Positions 6,075 to 7,043 of a DNA stretch of 7,043 bases are shown piece by piece. This DNA comes from an uncultured Hymenobacter sp. (GTDB lineage Bacteria > Bacteroidota > Bacteroidia > Cytophagales > Hymenobacteraceae): positions 1 to 7,043 of the forward strand of contig CALMOO010000861.1 in assembly GCA_937871705.1 (NCBI GenBank), given 5' to 3'. A program made the translations under genes and the position numbers. Position 1 is the first letter of the stretch. Each line of letters begins with the position of its first letter. The notes below the pieces were generated by a model. It had not been told where the DNA came from. It searched no databases and worked only from the letters and a program-made list of their open reading frames with translations.

Positions 6075-7043
6075 TTAGTACATAACTGTATTGCAGTCCG
6101 GTGAGCTGGAGTAGGTGTAGAACCCGTCCTCGTATACCGTGCTGTTCCCACAGGCATCCGTTATAGTACAGCGGACCTGAAGCCTCCGCGGGTATCCGTG
6201 GTAGTAGCTGAAGGTGTCACTCGTATTGCCGGCATCCACCCAACCACTCCAACTGTTATTGTAGGAAGTATACTCATTGCTTTCCCAGCGGTAAGTGTAG
6301 CCGTTACAGCCTTGCTGTGGTTGGACCGTAATGCTTGCATCACGTTGGCCACCACCCCCATATTCGGAGCCATAGGGGTCGCACAAATCCATATAGGTGC
6401 TGCCGTAATAGGAAGCATAGACACTCAAGGGACTCACTACCTGAACAGATAGTGTTTTTTCTACGGGATTGAAGCCAGTGGCTTCTGCTACGACTGTAAG
6501 CGGATAGGTACCTGCTTGTGCGTAGGCGTGCGTCTGGGTGCCGCTACCTTTCGCAGTGCTGCCATCCCCAAAGTTCCAAGTGTAGCTGACGTTCGACGCG
6601 CACTCCGGCGCATCGGCAGTAAATGTGACGTCCGTGTTTGGGTAAGCATTACCACCAGTGCGGGCCACCGTGGCCACTGTCTCCTGCGTGGTCGCCGTAG
6701 AATTCGTTTTGGTCCGTTTAACTATATTCCCTTGGGCATCCTTTATCAGCAAGGGCTGATTTTCTGCATCGTACACATAATACGTAGTTACGTTGTTTTC
6801 ATCGGTCGTGGAAGTCTTGCCTACGTGGAGCTGCTGAGTAACCGTTACCATCCGGGCATTTGCGGGGTGGAATCGAAATTCATCAACTAGCACATTGCCA
6901 CTGCCCGAGCTAATCCACGGATAGCATTGAATGGTTATGTTCTGATTGGTGGGCAGTGTGGTTCGAATCGCAGGCTCATCTAAGTCTATTATTCCTCGAC
7001 ACAACTGCCACTGCTGGCCGCTACTGACTGTCTGGGTAGTTCC
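6075..7043 (-). CDS. C-terminal part of a large surface protein with YD/Rhs-like, PKD and Ig-like segments (partial)
   Basis: The minus-strand frame is open from the window edge (starting GTTQTVSSGQQWQLCRG) to TAA at 6075-6077, giving 322 visible residues. A TTG at 7002-7004 could be called as a start but is internal: the frame continues upstream as plausible protein. Residues about 50-105 (NVLVDEFRFHPANARM, then TTYYVYDAENQPLLIKDAQG) resemble the segment that ends many Bacteroidota YD-repeat proteins, where a 'DE-R-YP-A-M' strand is followed by TDxNN-TTYYxYD. Residues about 120-195 are a PKD domain with the hallmark YTWNFGDGS (154-162) and GTYPLTVVAEA. The remaining ~125 residues are Tyr/Gly-rich with five Cys and an Ig-like ending (RCTITDACGNST). 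The protein is probably exported, but its N-terminus is not visible. It ends 17 bp before the Rhs toxin gene on the same strand, so the two are likely co-transcribed; it may be an accessory or a receptor-binding partner of the toxin. Confidence 0.8.
   Translation of the reverse strand, partial: GTTQTVSSGQQWQLCRGIIDLDEPAIRTTLPTNQNITIQCYPWISSGSGNVLVDEFRFHPANARMVTVTQQLHVGKTSTTDENNVTTYYVYDAENQPLLIKDAQGNIVKRTKTNSTATTQETVATVARTGGNAYPNTDVTFTADAPECASNVSYTWNFGDGSTAKGSGTQTHAYAQAGTYPLTVVAEATGFNPVEKTLSVQVVSPLSVYASYYGSTYMDLCDPYGSEYGGGGQRDASITVQPQQGCNGYTYRWESNEYTSYNNSWSGWVDAGNTSDTFSYYHGYPRRLQVRCTITDACGNSTVYEDGFYTYSSSPDCNTVMY

Noticed and set aside
6198..6890. Plus-strand frames antisense to the PKD-containing gene
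   Set aside because: The minus strand carries a clear PKD motif and a YD-type segment; the plus-strand translations are low-complexity Ala/Val/Ile or Arg-rich shadows.
6075..7004. TTG at 7002-7004 as the start of the upstream gene
   Set aside because: The frame stays open to the window edge with plausible protein sequence, and no signal peptide follows the TTG. The gene is partial.

Overview
The window looks like chromosomal accessory DNA from a Bacteroidota bacterium, probably Cytophagales/Hymenobacter-like. This is inferred from protein style: a Sec-secreted Rhs protein with an Ig-like domain and a DUF6443-type N-terminus, PKD-type domains in its neighbour, and no Shine-Dalgarno sequence at the starts. 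I could not run a search, so the genus is a guess. No rRNA, tRNA or CRISPR array was seen.

Most of the window (about 959-7043, minus strand) is one apparent operon, transcribed from the right edge towards the left. First comes the 3' part of a large surface protein (6075-7043) with the end of a YD/Rhs-like region, a PKD domain and a Cys/Tyr-rich Ig-like tail. After 17 bp comes a complete 1557-residue Rhs protein (1384-6057): signal peptide, Ig-like domain, DUF6443-like region, YD repeats, an Rhs core interrupted by a putative jelly-roll insert, the DPDG motif that ends the core, and a 291-residue variable C-terminal tip. The tip has a Gly-rich hydrophobic part followed by a domain with ordered His and Cys residues (H1422, C1510, H1529), which suggests a circularly permuted papain/NlpC-P60-like enzyme. 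The last gene (959-1387) overlaps the Rhs stop by ATGA and encodes a 142-residue protein that I take to be the cognate immunity protein. The layout is that of a polymorphic toxin: a secreted Rhs shell carries the toxic tip and the small downstream gene protects the producer and its kin.

The left part (1-780) is a scarred boundary. It holds the 3' end of an unrecognised plus-strand gene (3-125), a truncated minus-strand IS110-family transposase remnant (190-495), and what looks like the last stretch of a second plus-strand gene (about 496-731), followed 7 bp later by a 10-bp perfect hairpin (739-774). Between the hairpin and the immunity gene lies about 180 bp of very AT-rich DNA (24% G+C for 781-960, hand-counted) with no gene that I can support. 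The toxin tip, the immunity gene and this gap are visibly more AT-rich than the Rhs shell, as expected for an exchanged toxin/immunity cassette.
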